From an uncultured Aeromicrobium sp. (GTDB lineage: Bacteria; Actinomycetota; Actinomycetes; Propionibacteriales; Nocardioidaceae), in contig NZ_CAMJVP010000025.1 in the NCBI RefSeq assembly GCF_946221465.1, positions 1 through 23,670 of the forward strand: 23,670 nt of DNA, read 5' to 3'. Made by a program: the position numbers and the translations under genes. This document shows positions 7,027-14,921 of the stretch, piece after piece (position 1 is the first letter of the stretch; every line of letters begins with the position of its first letter). The notes beneath the pieces are model-generated. The model was not told the origin of the DNA. It saw only the letters and a program-made list of their open reading frames with translations, and ran no database searches.

Positions 7027-7050
7027 GCAGTTCTCCTCAGCAGCGACGAC

Positions 7051-8664
7051 TCAGCGCACGAATGCGCCGGCGTGCTGCACGACGTCGAGCATCGGCCCGG
7101 GCACGATACCGAGCACGATCGTGGCGATCGCGGCCAGCGCAATGACCACGGTAGTCAATACGCCCGGTGCCGCAATCGTCGGGCCGTCCCCGACCGGCTC
7201 GGTGAAGAACATCAGCACGACGACGCGCACGTAGAAGTAGGCGGCCAGCGCGCTGGCCAGGACGCCGATGACAACGAGCGGCCACGTGCCACCGGCCCAG
7301 GCCGCCGCGAAAACGCCCCACTTGCCGATGAACCCGGCGGTGAGCGGAATCCCGGCGAACGAGAGCATGAACAGCGTGAACGCTCCGGCGAGCCACGGCG
7401 ACCGCCGACCCAGGCCCGCCCACTTGGCCAGGTGCGTCGTCTCCCCCGCCGAGTCACGCACGACGGTCACGACGGCGAACGCGCCGATCGTCGCAACGCC
7501 GTAAACCAGCAGGTAGAACAGCACGCCCGACACGGACGTCACCGACAGGCCGTCCCCGACACCGAGATGAGCAGCGGAGAAGCCGACGAGCAGGAATCCG
7601 GCATGGGCGATCGAGGAGTAGGCCAGCATGCGCTTCACGTCGGTCTGCGCGATCGCCACGATCGAGCCGAAGACCATGGTCAGCACCGCGACGACCCAGA
7701 TGGTCGGGCGCCAATCCCAGGAGGCGCCGCCGAAGGCCACGAAGAACACTCGCATCAGAGCGACGAACGCGGCGGCCTTGGTCGCGGCCGCCATGAACGC
7801 CGTGACCGGCGTCGGAGCGCCCTGGTAGACGTCGGGCGTCCAGGCGTGGAACGGCACCGCACCGATCTTGAACAGCAGGCCGACCGCGATCATCGCCATC
7901 GCCACGAGCAGCAGTTCTCCGCTGTCACTGCGGGCGGTGACGGCCTCGTCGATGAGCGTGAGATTCAGGCTTCCGGCATAGCCGTAGGCCAATGCCGCAC
8001 CGTAGAGGAAGAAGACTGAGGAGAAGGCCCCGAGCAGGAAGTACTTGAGCGCGGCCTCCTGGCTGATCAGCCTGCGTCGCCGTGCGACCCCGCACAGGAC
8101 GTACAGCGGCAACGACAGCACTTCGAGGGCCACGAACATCGTGATGAGGTCGTTCGCCGTGGCGAAGAGCATCATGCCCGACAACGCGAACATCATGAGC
8201 GGGAAGACCTCGGTGTGCTCCAGCCGATGCGCGACCGCTTCGGCCTCCTCGCGCGATCCGGGCACGTCTGCGGCCCGGCCGGTGAACGGGCTCAGACCGG
8301 CCTCGAAGCGACGCTCGGCGAACAACCCCAGACTCAGCAGCGCGAATACGACCAGCAGGACCCAGGTCAGGACTCCAGGACCGTCGACGGTGACGGCGCC
8401 CTCGGCCTCGACCGCTCCGCGGGCCACCTGCTCGGAATCGGCAACATCAGGCAGACCGAGGTAGACCATGACGCTCGCCACGAGGGCGGCGACGAGACCG
8501 ACGGTCGTCACGATCGTCTGGACGAGGAACCGACGGCGGCGCGGCAGCACGGCCTCAAGCACGAGCCCGAGCACCGCGAAACCCGCCACGACGAGCAGCG
8601 GCGACAGTGCGGCGTAGTCGATCTGAGCTGCGGGGATCGGGGTGTCGGCGGTGGGCGCGATCAT
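7051..8664 (-). CDS. nuoN: NADH-quinone oxidoreductase subunit N
   Basis: A 537-residue antiporter-like membrane subunit with about 14 transmembrane helices. The segment FHAWTPDVYQGAPTPVTAFM, followed by ATKAAAFVALMR, is the conserved proton-channel core of NuoN. NuoN is one of the three Mrp-like subunits (L, M, N) thought to move protons when quinone is reduced. The ATG at 8664 overlaps the nuoM stop as ATGA, so translation is likely coupled. The family includes length variants, and this one is within the normal actinobacterial range. Confidence 0.97.
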   Translation of the reverse strand: MIAPTADTPIPAAQIDYAALSPLLVVAGFAVLGLVLEAVLPRRRRFLVQTIVTTVGLVAALVASVMVYLGLPDVADSEQVARGAVEAEGAVTVDGPGVLTWVLLVVFALLSLGLFAERRFEAGLSPFTGRAADVPGSREEAEAVAHRLEHTEVFPLMMFALSGMMLFATANDLITMFVALEVLSLPLYVLCGVARRRRLISQEAALKYFLLGAFSSVFFLYGAALAYGYAGSLNLTLIDEAVTARSDSGELLLVAMAMIAVGLLFKIGAVPFHAWTPDVYQGAPTPVTAFMAAATKAAAFVALMRVFFVAFGGASWDWRPTIWVVAVLTMVFGSIVAIAQTDVKRMLAYSSIAHAGFLLVGFSAAHLGVGDGLSVTSVSGVLFYLLVYGVATIGAFAVVTVVRDSAGETTHLAKWAGLGRRSPWLAGAFTLFMLSFAGIPLTAGFIGKWGVFAAAWAGGTWPLVVIGVLASALAAYFYVRVVVLMFFTEPVGDGPTIAAPGVLTTVVIALAAIATIVLGIVPGPMLDVVQHAGAFVR

Positions 8665-10184
8665 TCGTGTGCTCCTTCGCTCGCCTCGACCGGGTGAGTG
8701 GGGACAGCATCAGCGCCGACGACCGCAAGCACCGGATCGAGAGCGGGCTCGATGACCGACAGCAGCGGCTGCGGCATGAAGCCCAGCGCCACGATCAACA
8801 CGACGGCGGGCGCCAACGTGAGGACCTCACGACGGTCCAGTTCGCGCACCTCCTCCGAGCCGGGGGCGAGCGGACCGGTCATCGTCCGGCGGTACATGAG
8901 CAGGATGTACAACGCGGCCAGAATGATGCCGAGTGTCGCCACGACCGCCAGAGGACGCGAGACGGTGAACGTGCCGGCCAGCACCATGAACTCCGAGACG
9001 AACGGCGCAAGCCCGGGCAGCGACAGACTGGACAGTCCGCCGATCAGCAGCACACCTGCTAGCAGCGGCGCGACCTTCTGCACCCCGCCGAAATCGGAGA
9101 TCCTGGCGGACCCGCGGCGCGCGATCATCATGCCGGTCACGAGGAACAGCACCGCGGTCGAGAGCCCGTGGTTGAACATGTACAGGGCCGCGCCCGTCGT
9201 CGAGAGCGTCGTGAAGGCGAAGATGCCGAGGATGATGAAGCCGAAGTGCGATACCGAGGTGAAGGCGATGAGCCTGCGCAGATCGTCCTGCCCGATCGCC
9301 AGCAGCGCTCCGTACAGGATGCTGATGACGGCGAGGACGAGGATCACGGGACTGGCCCACTGTGAGGCGCCGGGGAAGATCTCCAGGCACCAGCGGATCA
9401 TCGCGAAGGTGCCGATCTTGTCGACGATGCTGACCATCAGGACGGAGGTCGACGCCGACGCGGAGGCCGCCGCGTCAGGCAGCCACGTGTGCAGCGGCCA
9501 CAGCGGTGCCTTGATCGCGAAGGCGAGGAAGAACCCCAGGAAGAGCAGACGCTCCGTGCCCTCGGCGATCTGGAGCCCGGTGAGGTCGCTGTGCAGGAAG
9601 CTGGCCTCCCCGGCCCTCGCGGTCACCGCATACAGACCCACGATGGCGGCCAGCATGAGCAGCCCGCCGACGAGGTTGTAGATGAGGAACTTGACCGCGG
9701 CATACGATCGGCCGGTGCCGCCGTGCGCGCCGATGAGGAAGTACAGCGGGACGAGCGTCGCCTCGAACAGCACGTAGAACAAGAAGACGTCGGTCGCGGC
9801 GAAGACGCCGATCGCGAGTCCCTCCAGCGCCAGCATCCAGGCCAGGTAGCTGTTCGTGCGTCTCGGATCGGTGAGCCGGTCGCCCCACGCCGCGAGGATC
9901 ACCAGGGGCGTCAGGATCGTGGTGAGCAGCACGAGGGTCAGCCCGATGCCGTTGAGACCGAGTGCGTAGTGAGCACCGATGGCCGCGATCCATTCGCGTT
10001 CCTCCACGAACTGGTAACCGGCACCGGGGTCGTACTGCAGTGCGATGACGATGGCCAGCGCCAGCGTGACGATCGACACCAGCAGCGCGACGATCCTCAC
10101 GGTGCGCGGGTCGGACGACCGCGGCCAGAGCGCGAGGAGGAGCGCTCCGACAATCGGAATGAGAGCCAGGACAGTCAGCATCAT
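8661..10184 (-). CDS. nuoM: NADH-quinone oxidoreductase subunit M
   Basis: A 507-residue antiporter-like subunit with about 14 transmembrane helices. PLWPLHTWLPDAAASAS leads into a TSVLMVSIVDKIGT segment with the lysine expected in the proton path, and a lysine/histidine-containing second half-channel follows (FTSVSHFGFIILG). Its role is proton translocation in the membrane arm. The start overlaps the nuoL stop. Two consecutive ATG codons (10184 and 10181) leave a one-codon ambiguity, and I take the first because it makes the usual ATGA overlap. Confidence 0.97.
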   Translation of the reverse strand: MMLTVLALIPIVGALLLALWPRSSDPRTVRIVALLVSIVTLALAIVIALQYDPGAGYQFVEEREWIAAIGAHYALGLNGIGLTLVLLTTILTPLVILAAWGDRLTDPRRTNSYLAWMLALEGLAIGVFAATDVFLFYVLFEATLVPLYFLIGAHGGTGRSYAAVKFLIYNLVGGLLMLAAIVGLYAVTARAGEASFLHSDLTGLQIAEGTERLLFLGFFLAFAIKAPLWPLHTWLPDAAASASASTSVLMVSIVDKIGTFAMIRWCLEIFPGASQWASPVILVLAVISILYGALLAIGQDDLRRLIAFTSVSHFGFIILGIFAFTTLSTTGAALYMFNHGLSTAVLFLVTGMMIARRGSARISDFGGVQKVAPLLAGVLLIGGLSSLSLPGLAPFVSEFMVLAGTFTVSRPLAVVATLGIILAALYILLMYRRTMTGPLAPGSEEVRELDRREVLTLAPAVVLIVALGFMPQPLLSVIEPALDPVLAVVGADAVPTHPVEASEGAHE

Positions 10185-12055
10185 CCGAGGGTCACCGCCA
10201 AGAGTCCGAGGATGACGGCGAGGGCGCCGCCGAAGATTCCGAGGGCGTAGGACCGGACATAACCTGTCTGGGTGACGCGCAGCGCCTGTGCGGCCTCGCC
10301 GATTCGATCTGCTGTTCCGGTGACCAGCCCGTCGATGCCGCGCGCATCCAGCCAGACCAGGAACCGGGTGAGATAACGCAGCGGTAACACCGCGAGTGCT
10401 CCGTTGACCTCGTTGGTGTAGATCTCATGGCGTCCCGCCCGGGTGAGAATCGAGACGTCCGCGTCAGCGGGAGCGGTCTCAGGGACGTCGCTGCGGTACA
10501 GCCCTACCGCGAGTGCCGCCCCTGCCGCCACGAGCGCGAGGACCCCGAGCTGGATGACGATGACCGGTGCGGGCAGCTCGTGGTGCTCCGCGTGGCCGGC
10601 GACCGGTTCGAGCCACTCGCCGATCCAGTTGCCGAGGTAGAGCACCCCGCCGAGCACGGAGAGCGCAGCCAGCACGATGAGCGGGACGGTCATGACCGCC
10701 GGCGACTCGTGCGGATGGACGCCCTCGCGCCACCGACGCTCGCCGAAGAAGGTCATCATCATCAGGCGCGTCATGTAGAAGGCCGTGATGCCGGCGCCCA
10801 GCATCGTGCCGAGGCCGATCCAGAGGTTGTGGGCGAGAGCGGCCTCGATGATCTTGTCCTTGCTGAAGAAGCCCGACATGCCCGGGAAGCCGATGATCGC
10901 CAGGTAGCCGAGCCCGAAGGTCGCGAAGGTGATCGGCATGGCCCGCCGCAACGCGCCGTAGTGCCGCATGTCGACGTCGTCGTCCATCGCATGCATGACC
11001 GATCCGGCTCCCAGGAACATGTTGGCCTTGAAGAAACCATGCGTCAGCAGGTGGAAGATCGCGAAGGCGTAGCCGGCCGGCCCGAGCCCGGCGGCCAGCA
11101 TCATGTAGCCGATCTGGCTCATCGTGGAACCGGCCAGCACCTTCTTGATGTCGTCCTTCGCGCAACCGATCCAGGCGCCGACGAGCAGCGTGACGAGTCC
11201 GACGACGACGACGAACGTGCGTGCGATCTCGGAGGCGTCGTAGATGCCCGCTGATCGGACAACCAGGTAGACACCCGCGGTCACCATGGTGGCCGCGTGG
11301 ATGAGGGCGGACACCGGGGTGGGGCCTTCCATCGCGTCGAGCAGCCAGGCCTGCAGCGGCACCTGGGCGGACTTGCCGCAGGCCCCGAGGAGCAGGAGCA
11401 GGCCCAGCGCGGTGGCGGTGGAGCCGCCGACCTCGCCGATGGCGCCGTTGACGGCAGCGATCGAGGTGGTCCCGAAGGTGGCGAACATCGTCATGATCGC
11501 GATGACCATGCCGACATCGCCGATACGGTTCATGATGAACGCCTTGTTCGCTGCTGCGGCGGCGGAGGGCTTGTGCTGCCAGAACCCGATGAGCAGGTAC
11601 GAGGCGAGGCCGACGCCCTCCCAACCGAGGAACAACACGAGGTAGTCCGCGGCAAGCACGAGGGTGAGCATCGCGGCCACGAACAGGTTGAGGTACGCGA
11701 AGAAGCGGCGGCGACGCTCGTCGTGCGCCATGTAGCCGATCGAGTACACGTGGATGAGCGTGCCGACGCCGGTGATCAACAACACGAACAGGCTCGACAG
11801 CTGATCGACGGTGAAGGCGAACTCGACCCGGAAGCTCCCCGTCTCGATCCAGGTGCCGAGGGATGAGGTGACCGAACGATCGGCGCCATCGCGTCCGAGC
11901 AGTTCGACGAACATCACGAGTCCGAGCACGAAGGCACCAGCTGAAGCCGCCGTTGCGAGCAGATGACCAAACGCGTCGGTGCGGCGACCGCCGAGCAGGA
12001 GGATCGCCGCGCCGACGAGCGGGACGGCGATGAGCAGCCAGGACAACTCGAGCAT
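10181..12055 (-). CDS. nuoL: NADH-quinone oxidoreductase subunit L
   Basis: A 624-residue distal membrane subunit, the largest of the antiporter-like trio. LDAMEGPTPVSALIHAATMV is the signature of the family, and FLGWEGVGLASYLLIGFW lies before it. A long amphipathic region and a final transmembrane helix (SYALGIFGGALAVILGLLA) match the lateral helix that spans the membrane arm in known structures. ATG 12055 is preceded by GGGAGG. The gap of 13 bases after nuoK is one of the few non-overlapping junctions in the operon. Confidence 0.97.
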   Translation of the reverse strand: MLELSWLLIAVPLVGAAILLLGGRRTDAFGHLLATAASAGAFVLGLVMFVELLGRDGADRSVTSSLGTWIETGSFRVEFAFTVDQLSSLFVLLITGVGTLIHVYSIGYMAHDERRRRFFAYLNLFVAAMLTLVLAADYLVLFLGWEGVGLASYLLIGFWQHKPSAAAAANKAFIMNRIGDVGMVIAIMTMFATFGTTSIAAVNGAIGEVGGSTATALGLLLLLGACGKSAQVPLQAWLLDAMEGPTPVSALIHAATMVTAGVYLVVRSAGIYDASEIARTFVVVVGLVTLLVGAWIGCAKDDIKKVLAGSTMSQIGYMMLAAGLGPAGYAFAIFHLLTHGFFKANMFLGAGSVMHAMDDDVDMRHYGALRRAMPITFATFGLGYLAIIGFPGMSGFFSKDKIIEAALAHNLWIGLGTMLGAGITAFYMTRLMMMTFFGERRWREGVHPHESPAVMTVPLIVLAALSVLGGVLYLGNWIGEWLEPVAGHAEHHELPAPVIVIQLGVLALVAAGAALAVGLYRSDVPETAPADADVSILTRAGRHEIYTNEVNGALAVLPLRYLTRFLVWLDARGIDGLVTGTADRIGEAAQALRVTQTGYVRSYALGIFGGALAVILGLLAVTLG

Positions 12056-12068
12056 CGTGCTCCCTCCC

Positions 12069-12362
12069 CTAGGCCTTCAACAGGTTCACATCGTCGACCG
12101 AGGCCGAACGACGTGTGCGGTAGATGGACACGATGATGGCCAGGCCGATGACAACCTCGGCCGCAGCGACGACCATGACGAAAAACGCCGCGGTCTGCCC
12201 GTCGAGATTGCCGTGCTGACGGGCGAAGCTCACGAACGCCAGATTGGCGGCGTTGAGCATCAGCTCGATGCACATGAAGACGACGATCGCGTTGCGGCGC
12301 ACCACCACGCCGACAGCGCCGATCGTGAACAGCAGAAGCGACAACGTGATGTATTCGGTCAC
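12069..12362 (-). CDS. nuoK: NADH-quinone oxidoreductase subunit K
   Basis: A 97-residue membrane subunit with three transmembrane helices. The two buried glutamates essential for proton transfer are present: E33 in MCIELMLNAAN and E69 in VAAAEVVIGLAI, matching E36 and E72 of the E. coli protein. Its start overlaps the nuoJ stop as an ATGA/GTGA-type junction at 12359-12362. The C-terminus ends in a short charged tail with no extra domain. Confidence 0.97.
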   Translation of the reverse strand: MTEYITLSLLLFTIGAVGVVVRRNAIVVFMCIELMLNAANLAFVSFARQHGNLDGQTAAFFVMVVAAAEVVIGLAIIVSIYRTRRSASVDDVNLLKA

Positions 12363-13129
12363 GCGTCCTCATCCTCTCGGTCGCCGCGCTCGATCTCCCG
12401 CGCGCGACGCTGAGCGGCACCGGCGTCGACGTCGGTGCGGGCCTGGCCGCGCTGGCGGATGCTCTCGGGCACGGACTCCTCGACGGGAGTACCGTCCGGC
12501 AGCAGCGCCGGCACGTCGACGCCGTTGTGCCGAGCGAACACGCCCGGGGTGGGGGGGTTGCCCGGATGTCGTCCGGTCTGGGCGTACTCGCGCATCCGCT
12601 GACGCTGCAGGTCGGCCTGCGTCCGTCGCGGCCGCAGGCGCTCACGGTGGGCGAGCACCATCGCGCCGAGCACGGCGGTGATCATGAGCGCCGCGGTGAA
12701 CTCGAACGCCACGACGTACCGGGTGAACAGCAACGCGGCGAGCCCCTCGACATTGCCGCCGGCGTTGGCCTCCTCGAGGCCGACCGTGGTGCTCACGACC
12801 ACTTGGCCGACGGCTACCGACATCGTCACCGCGAACAGCACGCCGACGACGGCCGCCGCCAGCCGCTGCCCCTTGATGGTCTCCACGAGCGAGTCGGCGC
12901 GATCGACGCCGATGAGCATCAGGACGAACAGGAACAGCATCATGATCGCGCCGGTGTACACGATGATCTGCACCGCGAACAGGAACGGAGCCTCCTGCAG
13001 TGCGTACATCACGGCGAGGCCGATCATGACCACCGCGAGACACAGCGCCGCATGTACCGCTTTCTTGGCGAACAGCAGTCCGAGCGCAGCGAGCACCATG
13101 AGCGGCGCCAGCACCCAGAACGTGGTCAT
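12359..13129 (-). CDS. nuoJ: NADH-quinone oxidoreductase subunit J
   Basis: A 256-residue membrane subunit with five predicted helices, including AVQIIVYTGAIMMLFLFVLM, the conserved helix with the pi-bulge seen in complex I structures. After the last helix comes a ~90-residue hydrophilic tail with PTPGVFARHNGVDVPALLPDG, an actinobacterial extension absent from the E. coli protein (184 residues). The true start is ATG 13129: it overlaps the nuoI stop as ATGA and has GAAGGAG upstream. The frame stays open further upstream, but the extra residues only read through nuoI out of frame. A run of seven identical bases at 12551-12557 lies in the tail, but the frame is intact. Confidence 0.95.
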   Translation of the reverse strand: MTTFWVLAPLMVLAALGLLFAKKAVHAALCLAVVMIGLAVMYALQEAPFLFAVQIIVYTGAIMMLFLFVLMLIGVDRADSLVETIKGQRLAAAVVGVLFAVTMSVAVGQVVVSTTVGLEEANAGGNVEGLAALLFTRYVVAFEFTAALMITAVLGAMVLAHRERLRPRRTQADLQRQRMREYAQTGRHPGNPPTPGVFARHNGVDVPALLPDGTPVEESVPESIRQRGQARTDVDAGAAQRRAREIERGDREDEDA

Positions 13130-13662
13130 GACTCCTTCTCCACGATCGGCAGGGTCTTGCCCCGGTAGTAGTCGTGATGGTCGTCGCTGATGAGCATCTC
13201 GTGCGGCGGCTCGACCATGCCGGGCAGCAGTGGGGCCAGCAGGTCGGACTTCTCGTAGATGAGATCGGCGCGGTTGTCGTCGGCCAGCTCGTACTCGTTG
13301 GTCATCGTCAGGGCGCGGGTCGGGCAGGCCTCGATGCACAGTCCGCACAGAATGCAGCGCAGGTAGTTGATCTGGTAGACACGGCCGTACCGTTCACCGG
13401 GGCTGTAACGCTCGTCCTCGGTGTTGCTCGCGCCCTCGACGTAAATCGCGTCGGCGGGGCACGCCCACGCGCACAGCTCGCAGCCGACACACTTCTCCAG
13501 TCCGTCCGGCCAGCGATTGAGCTGATGACGGCCGTGGAACCGCGGCGCAGTCGGCAGCTTCTGTTTCGGGTACTGCTCGGTGACGGGCTTTTTGAACATC
13601 GTCCGGAACGTCACCCCGAATCCGGCAATCGGATCCCACAGGGTCTCACGCAAAGTAGTCAC
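13126..13662 (-). CDS. nuoI: NADH-quinone oxidoreductase subunit I (8Fe ferredoxin)
   Basis: A 178-residue peripheral subunit with two [4Fe-4S] motifs. C58, C61, C64 (plus C113) bind one cluster, and C103, C106, C109 (plus C68) the other. These are N6a and N6b, which carry electrons from NuoG towards N2 in NuoB. The gene starts with GTG 13662, overlapping the nuoH stop, with GGAGG 10 bases upstream. The N-terminal amphipathic stretch (FGVTFRTMFKKP) is the usual membrane-contacting helix. Confidence 0.97.
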   Translation of the reverse strand: MTTLRETLWDPIAGFGVTFRTMFKKPVTEQYPKQKLPTAPRFHGRHQLNRWPDGLEKCVGCELCAWACPADAIYVEGASNTEDERYSPGERYGRVYQINYLRCILCGLCIEACPTRALTMTNEYELADDNRADLIYEKSDLLAPLLPGMVEPPHEMLISDDHHDYYRGKTLPIVEKES

Positions 13663-14921
13663 GGTCGGCCGACCTCCTTCGAGGTGTCGCGGTCAGTGGT
13701 GGTCCGATCCGGCATCGGCGGCACGGGGTAGCCGTCGGCGAAGGCGTCGAACTCCTCGACGGGCTCGCTCTCGTCAGCCGGCTCCTGAGGCTTCTTCTCC
13801 GGGATGAGGAAGGTCGCCAGGAGCAGGATCGCGACGACGGCCGCGGCCCACAGGACGGTCTGCTGCGTGAACAGTTCCTCCTGCATCGCCTTGCGCATGA
13901 AGGCCACGGCGATCGTCCAGCCGAGCGCGATCGGGATGAGCCATTTCCAGCCGAAGTGCATGAACTGGTCGTAGCGCATGCGCGGCAGTGTGCCGCGCAG
14001 CCAGATGAACAGGAAGATGAACAGCAGCGTCTTGCCGAGGAACCACAGGACGGGCCAGTAGCCCTCGTTGGCTCCGGGCCAGACCTGGGCGATGCCGAAG
14101 GGCGCGCGCCACCCGCCGAGGAACAAGGTCGTGGCCAGGGCGGAGACCGTGACCATGTTGATGTACTCGGCGAGGAAGAACATCGCGAATTTGAACGACG
14201 AGTACTCGGTGTGGAAGCCGCCCACCAGTTCGCCCTCGGCCTCGGGCAGATCGAAGGGCGCCCGGTTGGTCTCGCCCACCATCGCGATGACGTAGATGAT
14301 GAACGACGGCAGCAGCGGCAGGAAGAACCACCACTGCTCCTGCGCCTCGACGATCTGCGATGTGGACATCGATCCGGCGAAGATGAACACGCTCACGAAC
14401 GCGAGCCCCATCGCCACTTCGTAGGAGATCATCTGAGCGCTGGACCGCAGGCCACCGAGTAGGGCGTAGGTGGAACCCGAGGACCAGCCGGCGAGCACGA
14501 TGCCGTAGATGCCGATCGAGGTCACGGCCAGGACGTAAAGCACCGCGACCGGAAGGTCGGTCAGCTGCAGCGCCGTGCGCACGTCGGTGAACGGGATCGT
14601 CACTTCGGGGCCGAACGGGATCACCGCCCAGGCGAGGAAGGCCGGCACCACGGCGAGGATCGGTGCCATGAAGTAGACGATCCGGTCGGCCGCCTTGGGG
14701 AAGATCTCCTCCTTGAGGCCGAGCTTGACGCCGTCGGCCAGGCTCTGCAGAAGGCCGAACGGACCGTGCATGTTCGGTCCAACGCGGTGCTGCATCCGGG
14801 CGACGACACGGCGTTCGAACCAGATGTTGAACAGCGTGTAGAGGACCAGGATCACGAAGATCAGCAGTGCCTTGAGCAGCACGACCCACATCGGGTCGTT
14901 ACCCCAGAGGTCGTCACTCAT
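13659..14921 (-). CDS. nuoH: NADH-quinone oxidoreductase subunit H
   Basis: A 420-residue membrane subunit with eight or nine helices that joins the peripheral arm and forms much of the quinone chamber. Conserved segments include RVGPNMHGPFGLLQSLADGVKL and the acidic loop NRAPFDLPEAEGELVGGFH, thought to couple quinone reduction to proton movement. A C-terminal tail with FDAFADGYPVPPMP is typical of actinobacteria. ATG 14921 lies 8 bases inside the end of nuoG. Confidence 0.97.
   Translation of the reverse strand: MSDDLWGNDPMWVVLLKALLIFVILVLYTLFNIWFERRVVARMQHRVGPNMHGPFGLLQSLADGVKLGLKEEIFPKAADRIVYFMAPILAVVPAFLAWAVIPFGPEVTIPFTDVRTALQLTDLPVAVLYVLAVTSIGIYGIVLAGWSSGSTYALLGGLRSSAQMISYEVAMGLAFVSVFIFAGSMSTSQIVEAQEQWWFFLPLLPSFIIYVIAMVGETNRAPFDLPEAEGELVGGFHTEYSSFKFAMFFLAEYINMVTVSALATTLFLGGWRAPFGIAQVWPGANEGYWPVLWFLGKTLLFIFLFIWLRGTLPRMRYDQFMHFGWKWLIPIALGWTIAVAFMRKAMQEELFTQQTVLWAAAVVAILLLATFLIPEKKPQEPADESEPVEEFDAFADGYPVPPMPDRTTTDRDTSKEVGRP

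Noticed and set aside
6178..8019. 613-codon open frame on the plus strand
   Set aside because: It is antisense to the polyprenyl synthase and nuoN, both of which are clearly real. Its composition (runs of R, D, E, H, Q) is the usual shadow of a membrane gene in GC-rich DNA.
12551..12557. Seven-base homopolymer in nuoJ as a possible frameshift or phase-variation site
   Set aside because: The reading frame before and after the tract matches the actinobacterial NuoJ tail. A tract this short is common at this GC content.
13774..14889. 371-codon open frame on the minus strand
   Set aside because: A different frame of nuoH on the same strand. NuoH itself has full-length family similarity.
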